Positions 22,039 through 33,395 of a stretch of 54,592 nucleotides of DNA are shown piece by piece. This stretch comes from Priapulus caudatus (taxonomy: Eukaryota > Priapulida > Priapulimorpha > Priapulimorphida > Priapulidae): contig NW_014577267.1 of NCBI RefSeq assembly GCF_000485595.1, positions 72,842 to 127,433 on the forward strand, written 5' to 3'. The position numbers were made by a program, and so were the translations under genes. The notes beneath the pieces were generated by a model. That model made no database searches, had not been told where the DNA came from, and saw nothing but the letters and a program-made list of their open reading frames with translations. The stretch's first letter is position 1; the number at the start of each line of letters is the position of its first letter.

Positions 22039-23818
22039 ACTGCACTGTGTATGTTTAGTGTTTAACTAAAAACAACTTTCCTTTGGGTTTGATATTGCTA
22101 CTGGTGTGTGTTAGTGGATTATTAATGATTACTCCAAGATTAGACAATAGTTTGATGTTGCAATGAGTATTATCATATATATATTTGTATATGTATATGG
22201 GGGATGAATTGATCGATGTATGGATGGATGGATCGATGTATGGATGGATGGATCGATCGATGTACGGACGGAAGGACGAACGAACGAACGGATGGATATA
22301 TATATAGATTCATGCTATTATGCATTTAATTACTTTTACATTTGGAATAAACGTATTAAAATTCTCGCTACCCCTAGTACTCCTACGACTTGCCTCAACC
22401 CGTTTGAAACGCTGTATCCCTAATTGAGTGGCTACCCGCACCATATCCATGCCTATTGTCTCGTAATGGGCCAGTCTAATAGCAAAATCCATACATATCT
22501 GGTCATATAAAGTTAAACAATGCTACCGTCTGCCCGCGTGCGTAGCTGCGGGCTCATTATTTGTCTATCTCTGTGTGCGTGTGCGCGTGTGCGCGTGCGC
22601 GTGTGCGTGTGCGTGTGCGTGTGCGTGTGTGAGCGTGTGCGCGTGTGCGCGTGCGCGTGTGCGAGTGTGAGTGTACATTATAGTGTACATGTGCACAGAG
22701 TTTGCTGGGGAAATGCCGATAAGCGTCGCATAGCCTCCCTGTGGCAGACCAGGCTGCCCTTGTATTTTGGAGACAAATAAAATTACTATAGCCCAAAACA
22801 TAACATTATACTATTTTACATGTGTTTTATTTAAAGAAAACCATCAGTTGTATTTCCATTTCCACAAACATAACTATACACTGTACTTATATCTATATTG
22901 TATAGATATGTTCATGATAATACTAGAAGATACAATGTATAACGAAGTCTTGCCCCCACAAATTCACTCTAACCTCAACCGACTCATTTTTCGACTTGTA
23001 TCCAAAGTCTCCTGGTGCAGAATATTTAATGGGTAACAAGTATGGTTCAATAATTGTAAGAAGAATATACGCTTTAACCATGTATAATTTGTTTCTCTAT
23101 TTCACAAACTTACTATGCACTGAGGACTGCATTCCTGTTTGCAGGTTCATCTCATATCTATGATTTTACTACGCTAGGTGGAGACACATTCTATTTTGGA
23201 CAGGCATGTTACACCTGTTGTGCTCAGGTAAGAAACAGGTGGGAGTTTTCCATTTCTGTTAGAGATATTCTACGAAAATTAAAGTGTCACATCTATTCGG
23301 GCAGAAGGTAGGGCAATGTAGTGTCTAGTCATCTGTGCGTGATAAGCTACATTGTATTATTTGCCGTTTCAATAGGCAGTACGAGCGATTTCATTGTTGG
23401 TTTATTCACATATGGCATGGAAGTAATTGCTTCCGCAATTCGAGTTTTTTCTTAATTGTTTTCGTCTCGGCCTACACCTGTAGCTGAAGCTGTAAGCTGT
23501 AGAGAGATCGTGCATGGTAATGTTAGTATGGCCTGTAGTGCAGGACCCACGGTGTCTAGAATTCAACTGGCCAAGGAACACGACGCCGGTCTGGTACAGA
23601 ATGTTTTAGTGAAATATATATTTCTCGCTAAAGCTATAACTAGTGTAATTATATCATGCATGATCATACATGCAATGGATATATGTGTATATAAAAGCCC
23701 ATACATGGTATAAAGTTTATAATTATATGCCATATATTATACATTGTATATAAGCAGAATGTCTTCGTGACAAGCTGCTACGTGGGGTCCGTTACAGATA
23801 AAAATAAAAGCATGTACG

Positions 23819-23883
<65 letters not shown>

Positions 23884-25349
23884 GGTGGTGGTGTTGCACT
23901 GTTGGTGTTGTTGTTGTTGTTGTTGTTGCTACTGCTGTTGTTGCTGCTGCCGCTGCCATTGCTGATGTGCGATGTTACTGCAGCTGTTGTTCTGGTTGCT
24001 GCTGCCACTGTTGTGCATGCTGGTATTAGTGTACAGCTACATCCACATATTACGAATACAACAGGTGACGGTTTGTATGTATTTGTAACTATGTATATCT
24101 ATATCACACCCAACACCCGGTCAATCGACTGATGTAAACTTGCCATATGCAGATACCTGTACTCCACAGAGAAACATATGATAAAGAAGAATGAAACAGT
24201 ACATATAATTATATATATATAATGTTATAGTGTCATCGGTGCATATGTCATTGACGATAAAAGATGACTGTATTATATGTGCAGCTTAGAGGTAATATAT
24301 ATATACTAATTGCATCTTCACAATTCTCTCTGAGTGTATGTTTCATCTTCCCGGTAACTAGTTCTTATTATGCATCAACTCGTATGTATGAAAATTATAT
24401 GTTATATGTCACAGCTAGAGCATGGCATCACACTCTTGTCTCGTTATGACAATTCCCTAGCTCATTACTAAAGTCGTCATTATATCAGTAACGCTTCAGT
24501 AATGTTTTTACACGTTTATGCAAATGATAGCACAAGTTGCTGCTGTTAGTGGTCGTAGCTGCATATAGCAGTTATTTACCTCATATCTGCAACCATAACT
24601 TGACACAGCTCAACAATTTATATTATCGTATTCTTTCATCATAAGTCTGTACTAGTTTTTAAGTTTCTTGGTTTTTGTTGACAACCATTCAACAAGTTCG
24701 TGTATCAGTAATAAGTATAAGTATAAAGTATAACTTCATTCCTCCTTTAAAACATCTGTTAACAAATCTGCGAAGTTTCTGAAATTCTCTATTACGCACG
24801 CGGTGCAGACCGCATGTTTTTTAACTGTAGAATGCGTTTCTGTGTGCATGATGTGTAGGTAACCGATGTGTGTAATTTGTTTACTGGAACAATTACACAA
24901 TTCGATCAGTGTTTGAAGGCTCACTCATATCTGGCAGCTATTGTGGTTGACCGTTCATGCACACTGCCCGCACCTCGTTCAACGCAAACACGTCCATACA
25001 TAAAAGCGCCCGAAAGTACCCGGCAACGCTGTGGTTACAAACAGGATGAACCCGGGATCAAAAGAGTCACAGACATGCCATTGTCGATCCTGATCGCCTG
25101 CCTCCATTGTTCCACCTGTTGCTCCTTCACTAAACCGCCGTACCCTGCAGCAAACATCCATTCAGCTCACCTCGCATGTAATGTCTCCGTATGTGGAGGG
25201 AAATGCGCTTAGGGGGTTTGCTGTGTGGGGGTATGGACAAGTAATATATGGCACCAATTAAAAGGCAGATTCCCTATACTAACCAGTTTTGAACGGAATA
25301 CTTAGTAGGCACTATCTATATAACGCGTTTAACCCCCCCCCCTCCCCAC
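22039..25349. repeat. Intergenic space LRPPRC to CREB3L: simple repeats only
   Basis: GATG/GGAC-type repeat 22215-22300, GT/GC repeat 22568-22672 and a (GTT)n to (GGT)n to (TTG)n trinucleotide tract 23819-24005. Nothing else is recognisable, and no frame carries a known motif. Confidence 0.7.
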
Positions 25350-26125
25350 CACCACCACACGCACGCACGCACGCACGCACGCACGTGTTTACAGTCACGC
25401 GCGCGCGCGCACACACGCTGTCCACCTAGTGAAAGTAAAGTGGCCAGTGCACATAAGGGCAGTAGCCAGGTTCTACCCAGTACCCACAGCAGAACAAGTT
25501 TCAGCAAACCGAGGTGCGTCCCCCCACCCGCGTCCAGGCTCACCTATGTTCCCTATCCCGCAGCACATCTCTCTATCTTCTTTCTCCCGCTCACTGACGG
25601 CGCTCGTGAAGGGCAACCAGCGGGGTCGTACACTGACCTAGCGTCGGCGTCCGTTGTCGGTCCACAGACCGGTATTTGCCGCTACAGCGAGATCGGGGAA
25701 TTTCAGCGCGTCTGGGGGTATCCGCACGCGTTATTAGACACCGGCGCAGAGCAGTACGGACGAGCGCATTGCTTGCATACACCGATGAGGTAACAGGTGA
25801 CTTGCGAAAAGTTCGCGGTGTATTTCGATATCTTGTGTGTCGGCTCCCGCGCGCGCGTGGGAACGAGGAGAACTATAGTGTACGAGCGTCGTTTTGCTGA
25901 TCGCCTGCCCGCGTGCGACGTACGTCGGGGTTCCTTCTCTCGACAGAAGACGCGTGCGCGTTCGCGACTGCGTGCGTGTGTGCGTGTGCACCACTAGTCG
26001 GTGTTCTCTCTCACACACACACCCACGAGCTTCGGGATTGTTTTGCAGCTGAAGCTCCACGCAGCCGACTGCTCCTCTCCACTTACTATTACTACACGCG
26101 GCATCTGTAAGCACCGGCGGTCGCC
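25350..26125 (+). promoter_or_regulatory. CpG-rich promoter / 5' UTR region of the CREB3L gene
   Basis: GC and CpG content rise sharply over about 25.35-26.35 kb against the AT-rich surroundings and include CG alternations (25397-25411) and many ACGT/CGCG motifs. The stretch leads straight into the first coding exon. The several open frames on both strands here are a by-product of high GC. The transcription start cannot be placed, and a TATATAA at 25316-25322 is about 800 bp from the ATG and may be fortuitous. Confidence 0.45.
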
Positions 26126-28086
26126 ATGGATCTCGCGCGCTCTGACAACAGCGTCGACGACGACTGGCTGAACAGCTACCTGGACGACGAGTACCCGGTG
26201 CTGAACGACCGCATGATCACGGACGCTTGCAAGCCGATCGGCAAGGTGCTGCGGGAGAACGAACCGGAACACAACTACTCGCTGTCCTGTCGGACGTCCT
26301 TCAACAATGACTCGGACTTCATGTCCGACGACGGATCAGTTGACGGTGAGCACAGGGTTTCTTATACATAAGAGGCACAGTGGCGCATTGCCGTTGTGAA
26401 AATGGTTTCAGGGTGCCTAAAATGCAGTCAAATACATTCAAATTTTTAACATTTTGCTGTAGGAGACTCCCCAGAACACCCCCCCCCCCAGCTAGAGGGG
26501 GCGTTTCCCCTCTTCCTCTCTCCCCCCAGCTAGAGGGGGCGTTTCCCCTCTTCCTCTCTCCCCCTGCGCCCGCCTGCAGCGTCCGCATGCGTGTCTATGG
26601 CACGCCTTTGAATCCATCATGCGCGTTTTTTTCCAAACTGGCCATTACTTCCTTTGTCAAATTTTCCCTCAGAAGAAATCCTGGAGCAACCGTGAGGCTA
26701 CGTTAGGAAACCCCTGTACATATATCGTCATCATCGTCATTGTCAGCATCACTATCATCATCATCGTCTCTACCTCGCTAACTATGACGGTATATGATGG
26801 AGAAATTCATCGGAGCTCTATAGTTCACAGGAAAATAAATAACTTTATTTTCCTATAACCGTATAACCCCTAACTCAAGCTAACACGTAACCTAACCCTA
26901 ATAATATAACCCGTAACTCAATCATAGCACTATACCATGATACTACCCTAACCATAATCCTAATCTTATCGTAGCCCACCGTTAGCAATTGGAGATCGTA
27001 AAGTAGGATTATACTGGGATGTGATTTTGACTCCGGGTATGCTGGTTCATATGTGTGTCTGGTTGCGACTTCACATCCTATACGTGTAACGTGTATAGTA
27101 TTTGGTGTGATCTCGACCCCATTTATTATAAAGTATATAGAACTGGTGCTAGGGAATAGCGTTAAAGCGGAAGTAAGGTCGTAAATTTTATCACTGTAGC
27201 TATGTGGTCTATGTACAAGTGGGCCGTTAAATTACTTCATGTTTGGTCTGACCCGAATGACTCATCAAACACGCGTGGCTACAGTAATGCTTATCACTCA
27301 TAATTAATTAATTTTAATTATTTATTAACGTTGCAAAGTACGAAGCGAAACAGCACAATTAACAAATCGTTTTCCATCTATATGGCGATTCATCATTTAA
27401 TTTGATTATAATTAAAACGATCATGGGGAAAACACTCATCTCTGGCTATGCGAATCGTCGTGGTAAATTGCAACGGGCATAGCTAGAGACTTTTTTTGTA
27501 AATTTGCAGTGTACCTCTCACCTAATGGTTCAGGATTTTAGTTACTGCGCACACTGTATTCGTGTAATAGGTTAACGTGTTCTCGTCAACATTGCATCTG
27601 TATTGCCAACTATATAGCCGTAGGCGTGATTCCCTGCTTTAACAAGTGCTTGCGTGAAGCGGTGCCCTGCAGTGTGCATTGCAGTGGCAGTGCTTTGACC
27701 CGCGAGCGCGGGCGCGTGTAGATTCCAGCCTAGGATTTGCCGTGCTTGGCTCTTTCTGCTCGTCACGCATGCTATCACGTATGCGGGCGAGTTTCGAGTG
27801 GGCGCTAGCGGGTGCGCGTGAAAGCGTGATTAACGAAGCTTGACGCGCGAAGTTCATTTACACGGGATGCTCTCTCCAGTATTCGTGTTATGAACAGTCA
27901 CAGTGTGCGTGCACGCGCTTATGCTTTGCTCCTAGTATGCACAGTGTGACGTGTGTGAGATTGCCCACTTAATAATGTAGCCAGCCCTTCAACCCGCTAC
28001 CAGCCTGTGGTGTATGATCCCCGCTATGTCATCGGTGGCTTTTGGTCAGGAATCAGTAGTTTTGTCACACACACGCACGCACACGC

Positions 28087-28128
<42 letters not shown>

Positions 28129-28151
28129 ACACACGCACGCACGCACACACG

Positions 28152-28188
<37 letters not shown>

Positions 28189-30789
28189 AATCGGATGAAT
28201 AAGTTAAATTAAGATTTTATTATATAGCAGACACATTTAAACTGTAATTGGATGGTAGGGGTTATCGTCCTGTTAATTAGTCTCTATAGCTGCTTTCAGT
28301 CTATTGCCTGGTGGCCGTTCTTCGTACTTATGCGTCGTAACCATCCACTCTTTCTCCTACCCTACCCCCCCCCCCACACACACACACCGACCCCACACAC
28401 ACTAATCCCCCCCCTTGCAATTCGGCATTCCCTCGTCTCTTCCTATAACCCCAATCTCTAATGATATACTGGGCTGCTGTGTGTATACACTGCTCTGTGA
28501 GAACCAGTATTTTGCCTCCTGGCATTATTGCTATGGATATTTTCAAGAGCGTATCAAGAATGGCCTTCTTAATACGGTCTTGATATTTTGTACCCGGGCA
28601 TTTTGCATCTTGGCCTTTTGCCTCTGGGAATTTCATTACTAGCATTTTGCAGCGGTTATATGGCGTATAATATACGTAGATATGTAGTAAATATATATGG
28701 CAGAAATGAAACATATATGCTTGAATTTGTTTGTGAGTTTTTTTTAATAATATGTAATTTCATTCACAGATCTGGATTCAGATATGCCATCGTTTTTCAT
28801 TTCGTCGGATGTCGTGAAAAATGCCGTTCAACAGCAGACGCCACATATTTACATAAAATCCGAATCAGGTGAGTAAGCATTATATCATGGGCCTTTAAAC
28901 CCCATAGACAGATACCTCTACATAGACATTCAGTGGACAGGGTAGAGCTGCCTGGCCAGTAAACTGGGGAGGCTAAAAAGTTGGCACGCGTAGTTGAGGG
29001 CACCTGCATTACTCAAATAGTTTCACCTAGCAAATGGGGTCCACGTACCGCGAACTGGTTTCGTTCGATATACCATTACGGAAACGTGTTTGGGTTCGTT
29101 GCTTAGCACAGTAGAGCACATAAAGCCTTGTCAGGCTGGTTTGGCTCCATGTGCGGTGATATAATATGTTCTGTGTGACATGCGTCCCTGTAGCGTTAAT
29201 CCATGGAGCAGCTTGTGGGATATGACAGCGTGTGATATAAACAATAAATAGTAGACGGAAACCTAGTTTTGTATATCAGTCAGACCAGTCAAGCTATTAT
29301 ACACATATGTAATAATGTAGTTGACTTCAGTTTTACTTTTATAATGTCACCTGCCCCCCCCCACCCCCGTATTCGCTTAAATTGTAAAGTTTATCGATTA
29401 CAAAGACATTGCTTTTAATTTATATCAATGCTTGCAAATTGCAGGTCTTAACACACAGCAGCCAAAATTTATTGTTACAACCAGCCAATCGCTAGGAGTG
29501 AAACACCCAGATAGATTAGTTCTACCAAAGTTCATCAAAGTCGAGCGTTTAGGGACAGTAGATGGAACTGCAAAAACAGGTATATTGATCATTCAAGTTC
29601 GCCATTCTGATAATGATTATCAACAAATAATTATGATAAGGATCTTTAGCAACCTCTCCAGACAGGCATGTATAACACTGCGGATGGAAATATTGCTGAC
29701 TGTATATTGGTATTGGTGTATGGTTTAGGTATAAGGGTCTGTAGCAACCTCAGAAGACAGGTGTGTGCTAATTCTGATGTCAACGCATCAGATGGAAATA
29801 TTGGTAATCAGGGAGGGGGAGGGGGGCTTGGTTTTGGTTCTGTAAACTCATGAAGAAGATTGTGTTTAGCACTTTGCTTACACAAGGTGTGGTTATAAAA
29901 ACATGCTACACATGTCTAAACGTGGCTTGGATAGGCCACACTTGTTGACAAATGACTGTGAAATATTCTTGGCTTTAAATTATGGAAATATGTGCACTCT
30001 TTAAGATGTGAAGCCCTGTTGTGTGCATCACTGCAGTAAAACATATATATACATATATATATATTATATATCACTTTAAAAAAAAAATTATCAACTGCTC
30101 CGGAGACCATATCCTATTGTTCTACGATTCTTTGGAACTTTTCTGTTCTGTGATTTCAGTTGCTGTAAGCCAAGTGCCAAGTGAACGGTGTAAAATGACC
30201 TCGTGTTTTTTCAGGGTTTACGGGGAGTCCGCCAACGCCACCAGCAAGTAGCTCGAGCAGTGACAGTGATGGCAGCAGCAGTCCCCTGCACTCATGCTCT
30301 CTTAGCAGTCCCATCAAGCAGGAGACTGTCACTAACAGCAGCATCCGCATGCAGGCCATCACCAACGCCGTCATCACAGATCTCTCTGTAAGTCTTCCAT
30401 TCAAAAAGGCCATGCAACACGACATCCTTCATAAGTTTGTCTTGCGTTTGTTTCTGATGTTTGCTTTCGTACAGAGTTATATAGCTGCATTTCACAGTGT
30501 TTCCATCAGCACTTGTTTATTACTACTAGATTTGTGTGTGTGTGTGTGTGTGCGTGTGCGTGTGCGTGTGCGTGTGCGTGTGCGTGTGCGTGTGCGTGCG
30601 TGCGTGTGCGTGTGTCGTGTGTCGTGTGCGTGTGCGTGTGCGTGCGTGTCGTGCGTGCGTGCATGTGCGTATACGTGTGGTTGTGGCGTGTGTGCGTATG
30701 TGCGTGCAGTTGTGCGTGCGTGCGTGTACGCGCGGGTGTGTGCGTGCTGTAAGCCAGATTGTATAAGGATAGCATTCAGTGTGCTAATT

Positions 30790-30844
<55 letters not shown>

Positions 30845-30929
30845 TTCTCCTCTCTCTCTTCTTCCCTCTGCTCTCTCTTCTCTCTCTCTTCTTTCTCTCT
30901 CTCTCTTCTCTCTCTCTCTCTTCTCTCTT

Positions 30930-30973
<44 letters not shown>

Positions 30974-31914
30974 GCTCTCTGTCTCTCTGGGTCATAGTTC
31001 TAACAATAATCGTTGTATAGTCAGTTCATCGTTTGATGGAATTTAAAGATTGATGGATCTTTATTTGTTTCCACGGATTTTTTCCATCCAGAAACTTCCT
31101 CAATCTGGTCCATTATTGCTGTCCGAGGAAGAAAAGAGAACACTTATGCAAGAAGGTTACCCTGTGCCTATCAAACTGCCTCTAACGAAGTCAGAGGAGA
31201 AGGTGCTTAAAAAAATCCGAAGGAAAATAAAGAACAAGGTATAATTCGTACACTAACAGTCATAATTCATGGTTTCTTCATTCACTCAGCAGGGAATTCT
31301 AGCATAGCTTTCCCTGATTCATATGGTAGTGTGAATTCTGCGCACCCGTCAGTATACTGTTGTGAGGTTGTGTAATCATCATCACAACTGCATAGTACTG
31401 TATAGGCCATAAGTCCGCTGTATATCACTCCATTATGGGGTGACATCGCAAGTTATTTGAGGTATGGGTATTACTAGCTAGCTAGCTAACTAGGATTGGT
31501 AAAGAAGACGGCTTGTGTTCTTGTTCCTTACTTCTCATTCTCATATATCCATCATCCCATCCAGTTCCATATAGTGTCCAAATGGTTGAGCAACTTATAC
31601 TTATATAAGATGAATTCCCCGAGTTCTCTTTACTAAGAGCTTCGTTGCTGTACAAATTAAATTCATGTAATGGACAAAAAGGACAGTGTAGTTATTCCTT
31701 TATTACCAGATTTCTGCGCAAGAGAGTCGCCGAAAGAAGAAGGAATACGTCGATGCTTTAGAGAAGATGTGTGAGAATTTCTCCGGTGAAAACATGGATC
31801 TGCGAAAGAAGTTGGAATCATTACAAAACAGCAACAAGTGAGTTAATGAAACTACTTGATGAGTGCATAGATATTTTTTGTCCTAATTTTACCTGTTATA
31901 AATATATATATATA

Positions 31915-31966
<52 letters not shown>

Positions 31967-33033
31967 AGTGTACATTTAGTTTATTAACTAAATCGGTCAG
32001 CGCAGCGCATGTACGAATGAGATTGTGTACTTACTCGCTTGAAGACGTATACGTAACTATACTATGTAAAATGTGCAAAGTGATTTGCATCAAGGATATA
32101 ATGTTGTTACGGTAAACGTGCGCAAAGATTATGCAATTATTAATTGCCCCTAGGTTCTTAGAATCCAGCACGGAGTCAGCAGACAACATTAATCTTAATT
32201 AACTGTGTACCATATATAAACTAATGACACTGATTAGAAAAGGTGATTTACCATTGCCTTTGAACGTTTATTTGATGACTGCTGAGATAATATGTAGCCT
32301 GTCAGATCAAAACATGCCGTAGGACTTCAATGTTCATTCTGAGTTATAGGTGATTTTTCACCTAAAAGTAGTAAAAAGCCGATTTTTTTGGGGGGGTCAT
32401 AAATACCTTTAGTAGTTATCCATGTTCGATGTTACATCAATAAAACTGGCCAAAAGTGTGTCTTTATGTGTTTATTTGCGTGTCCAAAAAGTCCAGATAA
32501 TTAATGTTTTAATTACCCTAATTAATTACCTGAATTACTTACCTTAACTGTAAGCTACCATTTTTGTACTTCATACAGTGGATGGTTATTATGTCTGGTA
32601 CGTGCATGCAAAAATTCATTCTCAATGGGAAGATATTTTTTCAGATTTTTGTCCAAATGAAGGCCAAATGAAAACAAACTTGAACTTTATGACCTAATTA
32701 CTCTGAACTTTGTTTTCCAAAATCGGCCCGATTCCAACTACTCAAATGCTCATAACTTCCGAACCATGTGACCTAGAAAGAAGATCTTGTTGTCAAAATA
32801 ACCAGAATTGAATGGTCTTTCTGATAAAACTACTAACTCATAATGTCCTACGGCATGTTTTGATCTGACAGGCTACATATAAGCTACTTGTTTATGCAAC
32901 AGACACAAGAGCACACCATTAGAGACTTTCTTTTGTTCTTAGATCCATGTCATTACAGCTACAGAAGCTGCAAGCATTAACAGGAAAGCTGACACAGGAT
33001 GTGTCAATTCAGACGGCTGGCACATCACTGTTG
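26126..33033 (+). CDS. CREB3L: CREB3L1/CREB3L2/CrebA-type bZIP transcription factor, C-terminus unresolved
   Basis: Exons 26126-26345, 28770-28868, 29445-29579, 30215-30387, 31092-31238, 31710-31837 and 32943-33033 join in phase to 331 residues. The start ATG has a strong context (GCCATGG), and the acidic N-terminus ([11 protein letters not shown], then EPEHNYSLS) parallels human CREB3L1 (DDPVLDE, QAEHSYSLS). Exon 4 has [10 protein letters not shown], matching the CREB3L PPTPPSS block. Exon 5 has [19 protein letters not shown] and [18 protein letters not shown], the CREB3-specific region next to the basic domain. Exon 6 starts [13 protein letters not shown] (basic region, N257 to R265 in N-x7-R spacing). 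Zipper heptads fall at L275, F282, L289, L296, M303, L310 and L317. Family role: ER-linked factor driving secretory-pathway genes. In vertebrates a transmembrane segment follows TQTGTCLM; here the aligned exon ends at TAGTSLL, and no convincing membrane exon follows. Confidence 0.88.
26354..26695. mobile_element. Donor-linked TIR element, copy 2 (CREB3L intron 1)
   Basis: It starts AGGGTTTCTTATACATAAG, 8 nt inside the intron whose GT is at 26346. The start and the tail (GCGTTTTTTTCCAAACTG, CTTTGTCAAATTTTCCCTC) match copy 1, and it ends AGAAGAAATCCT. It carries extra C-rich internal sequence with a short direct duplication (CCCCCAGCTAGAGGGGGCGT, twice). GAGCA flanks both sides. Confidence 0.55.
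26696..28769. repeat. CREB3L intron 1 remainder
   Basis: Unique AT-rich sequence with a degenerate CCTAAC/CTAACC-like stretch at 26862-26945, a (CA)n array 28066-28186 and a C-rich tract 28364-28412. No exon-like segment fits the phase. Confidence 0.6.
30532..30986. repeat. Paired GT/GC and CT microsatellites, CREB3L intron 4
   Basis: A (GTGC/GTGT)n tract 30532-30748, about 40 nt of unique sequence, then a (CT)n tract 30790-30986. Long open frames on both strands here are repeat artefacts. Confidence 0.9.
31092..31837 (+). CDS. CREB3L: CREB3L exons 5-6: bZIP DNA-binding module
   Basis: The two exons 31092-31238 (phase 0) and 31710-31837 split the basic region between KIKNK and ISAQE. Almost every residue from EEKRTL to KKKEY matches the vertebrate CREB3L1/2 proteins. 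This makes it the best conserved stretch in the gene and excludes ATF6, XBP1 and CREB1, whose basic regions differ. Confidence 0.93.
32290..32880. mobile_element. 591-bp TIR element in CREB3L intron 6
   Basis: Perfect 35-bp inverted repeats at 32290-32324 and 32846-32880 (outer part ATATGTAGCCTGTCAGATC). The interior is AT-rich and non-coding. The outermost TA on each side could be a TA target duplication with ends TGTAGCC..GGCTACA, but this is ambiguous. Confidence 0.8.
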
Positions 33034-33284
33034 GTAAGTGCTAGTTCAATGAATTTTTCGTGTGAGTGCGTGCATGCGTGCGTGTGTGTGTGTGTTGGAA
33101 GAGGTGTTGTGATTCATGGATGATAAGAATCAGGTAGACAGGTAAAGAGGAATAAACTGCTGTACTGGTTATTTATGACCACAGGGAGTGTGTGGCCGAC
33201 TCAGTTACTCACTGTCACTGTGGAAATCTTAGAGTAGGTGTGGAAACATGTCTCTATCTAACTGATATGAAAAGAATCTCGCAG

Positions 33285-33395
33285 CCCAGCATGTTGATTC
33301 TTTGTGTTTTTCGTTGGTGTCAGTTCGACTTGTGTGAGAAGTTGTGCCAGAAAATGGAACGCAGGAGAATCAAGATCGGTATAACTGGTAATTGA
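33285..33395 (+). CDS. Candidate terminal exon of CREB3L (weak)
   Basis: The acceptor CTCGCAG at 33284 lies about 25 nt after a consensus-like branch site (CTAACTGAT). In phase 0 it continues TAGTSLL with PSMLILCVFRWCQF and a basic tail, to TGA at 33393-33395. The short hydrophobic core LILCVF could be a shortened counterpart of the VVVLCFAV membrane core of vertebrate CREB3L2. However, the anchor would be too short and the luminal domain absent. Alternatives with compatible phase are a phase-0 exon at 35101 (VYILWVLFFCL) and an ORF at 34112-34303. None is convincing. Confidence 0.25.
   Translation, partial: PSMLILCVFRWCQFDLCEKLCQKMERRRIKIGITGN

Noticed and set aside
23819-24132. Poly-Val/Gly/Leu protein of 121 codons
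   Set aside because: Translation of a (GTT)n, (GGT)n and (TTG)n tract.
25429-26114. Several overlapping 60-126-codon frames on both strands before the CREB3L ATG
   Set aside because: Explained by high GC/CpG content. None has motifs or splice context.
30349-31020. 223-codon frame overlapping CREB3L intron 4
   Set aside because: It begins in the true exon 30215-30387 in another frame and then runs through GT and CT microsatellites.
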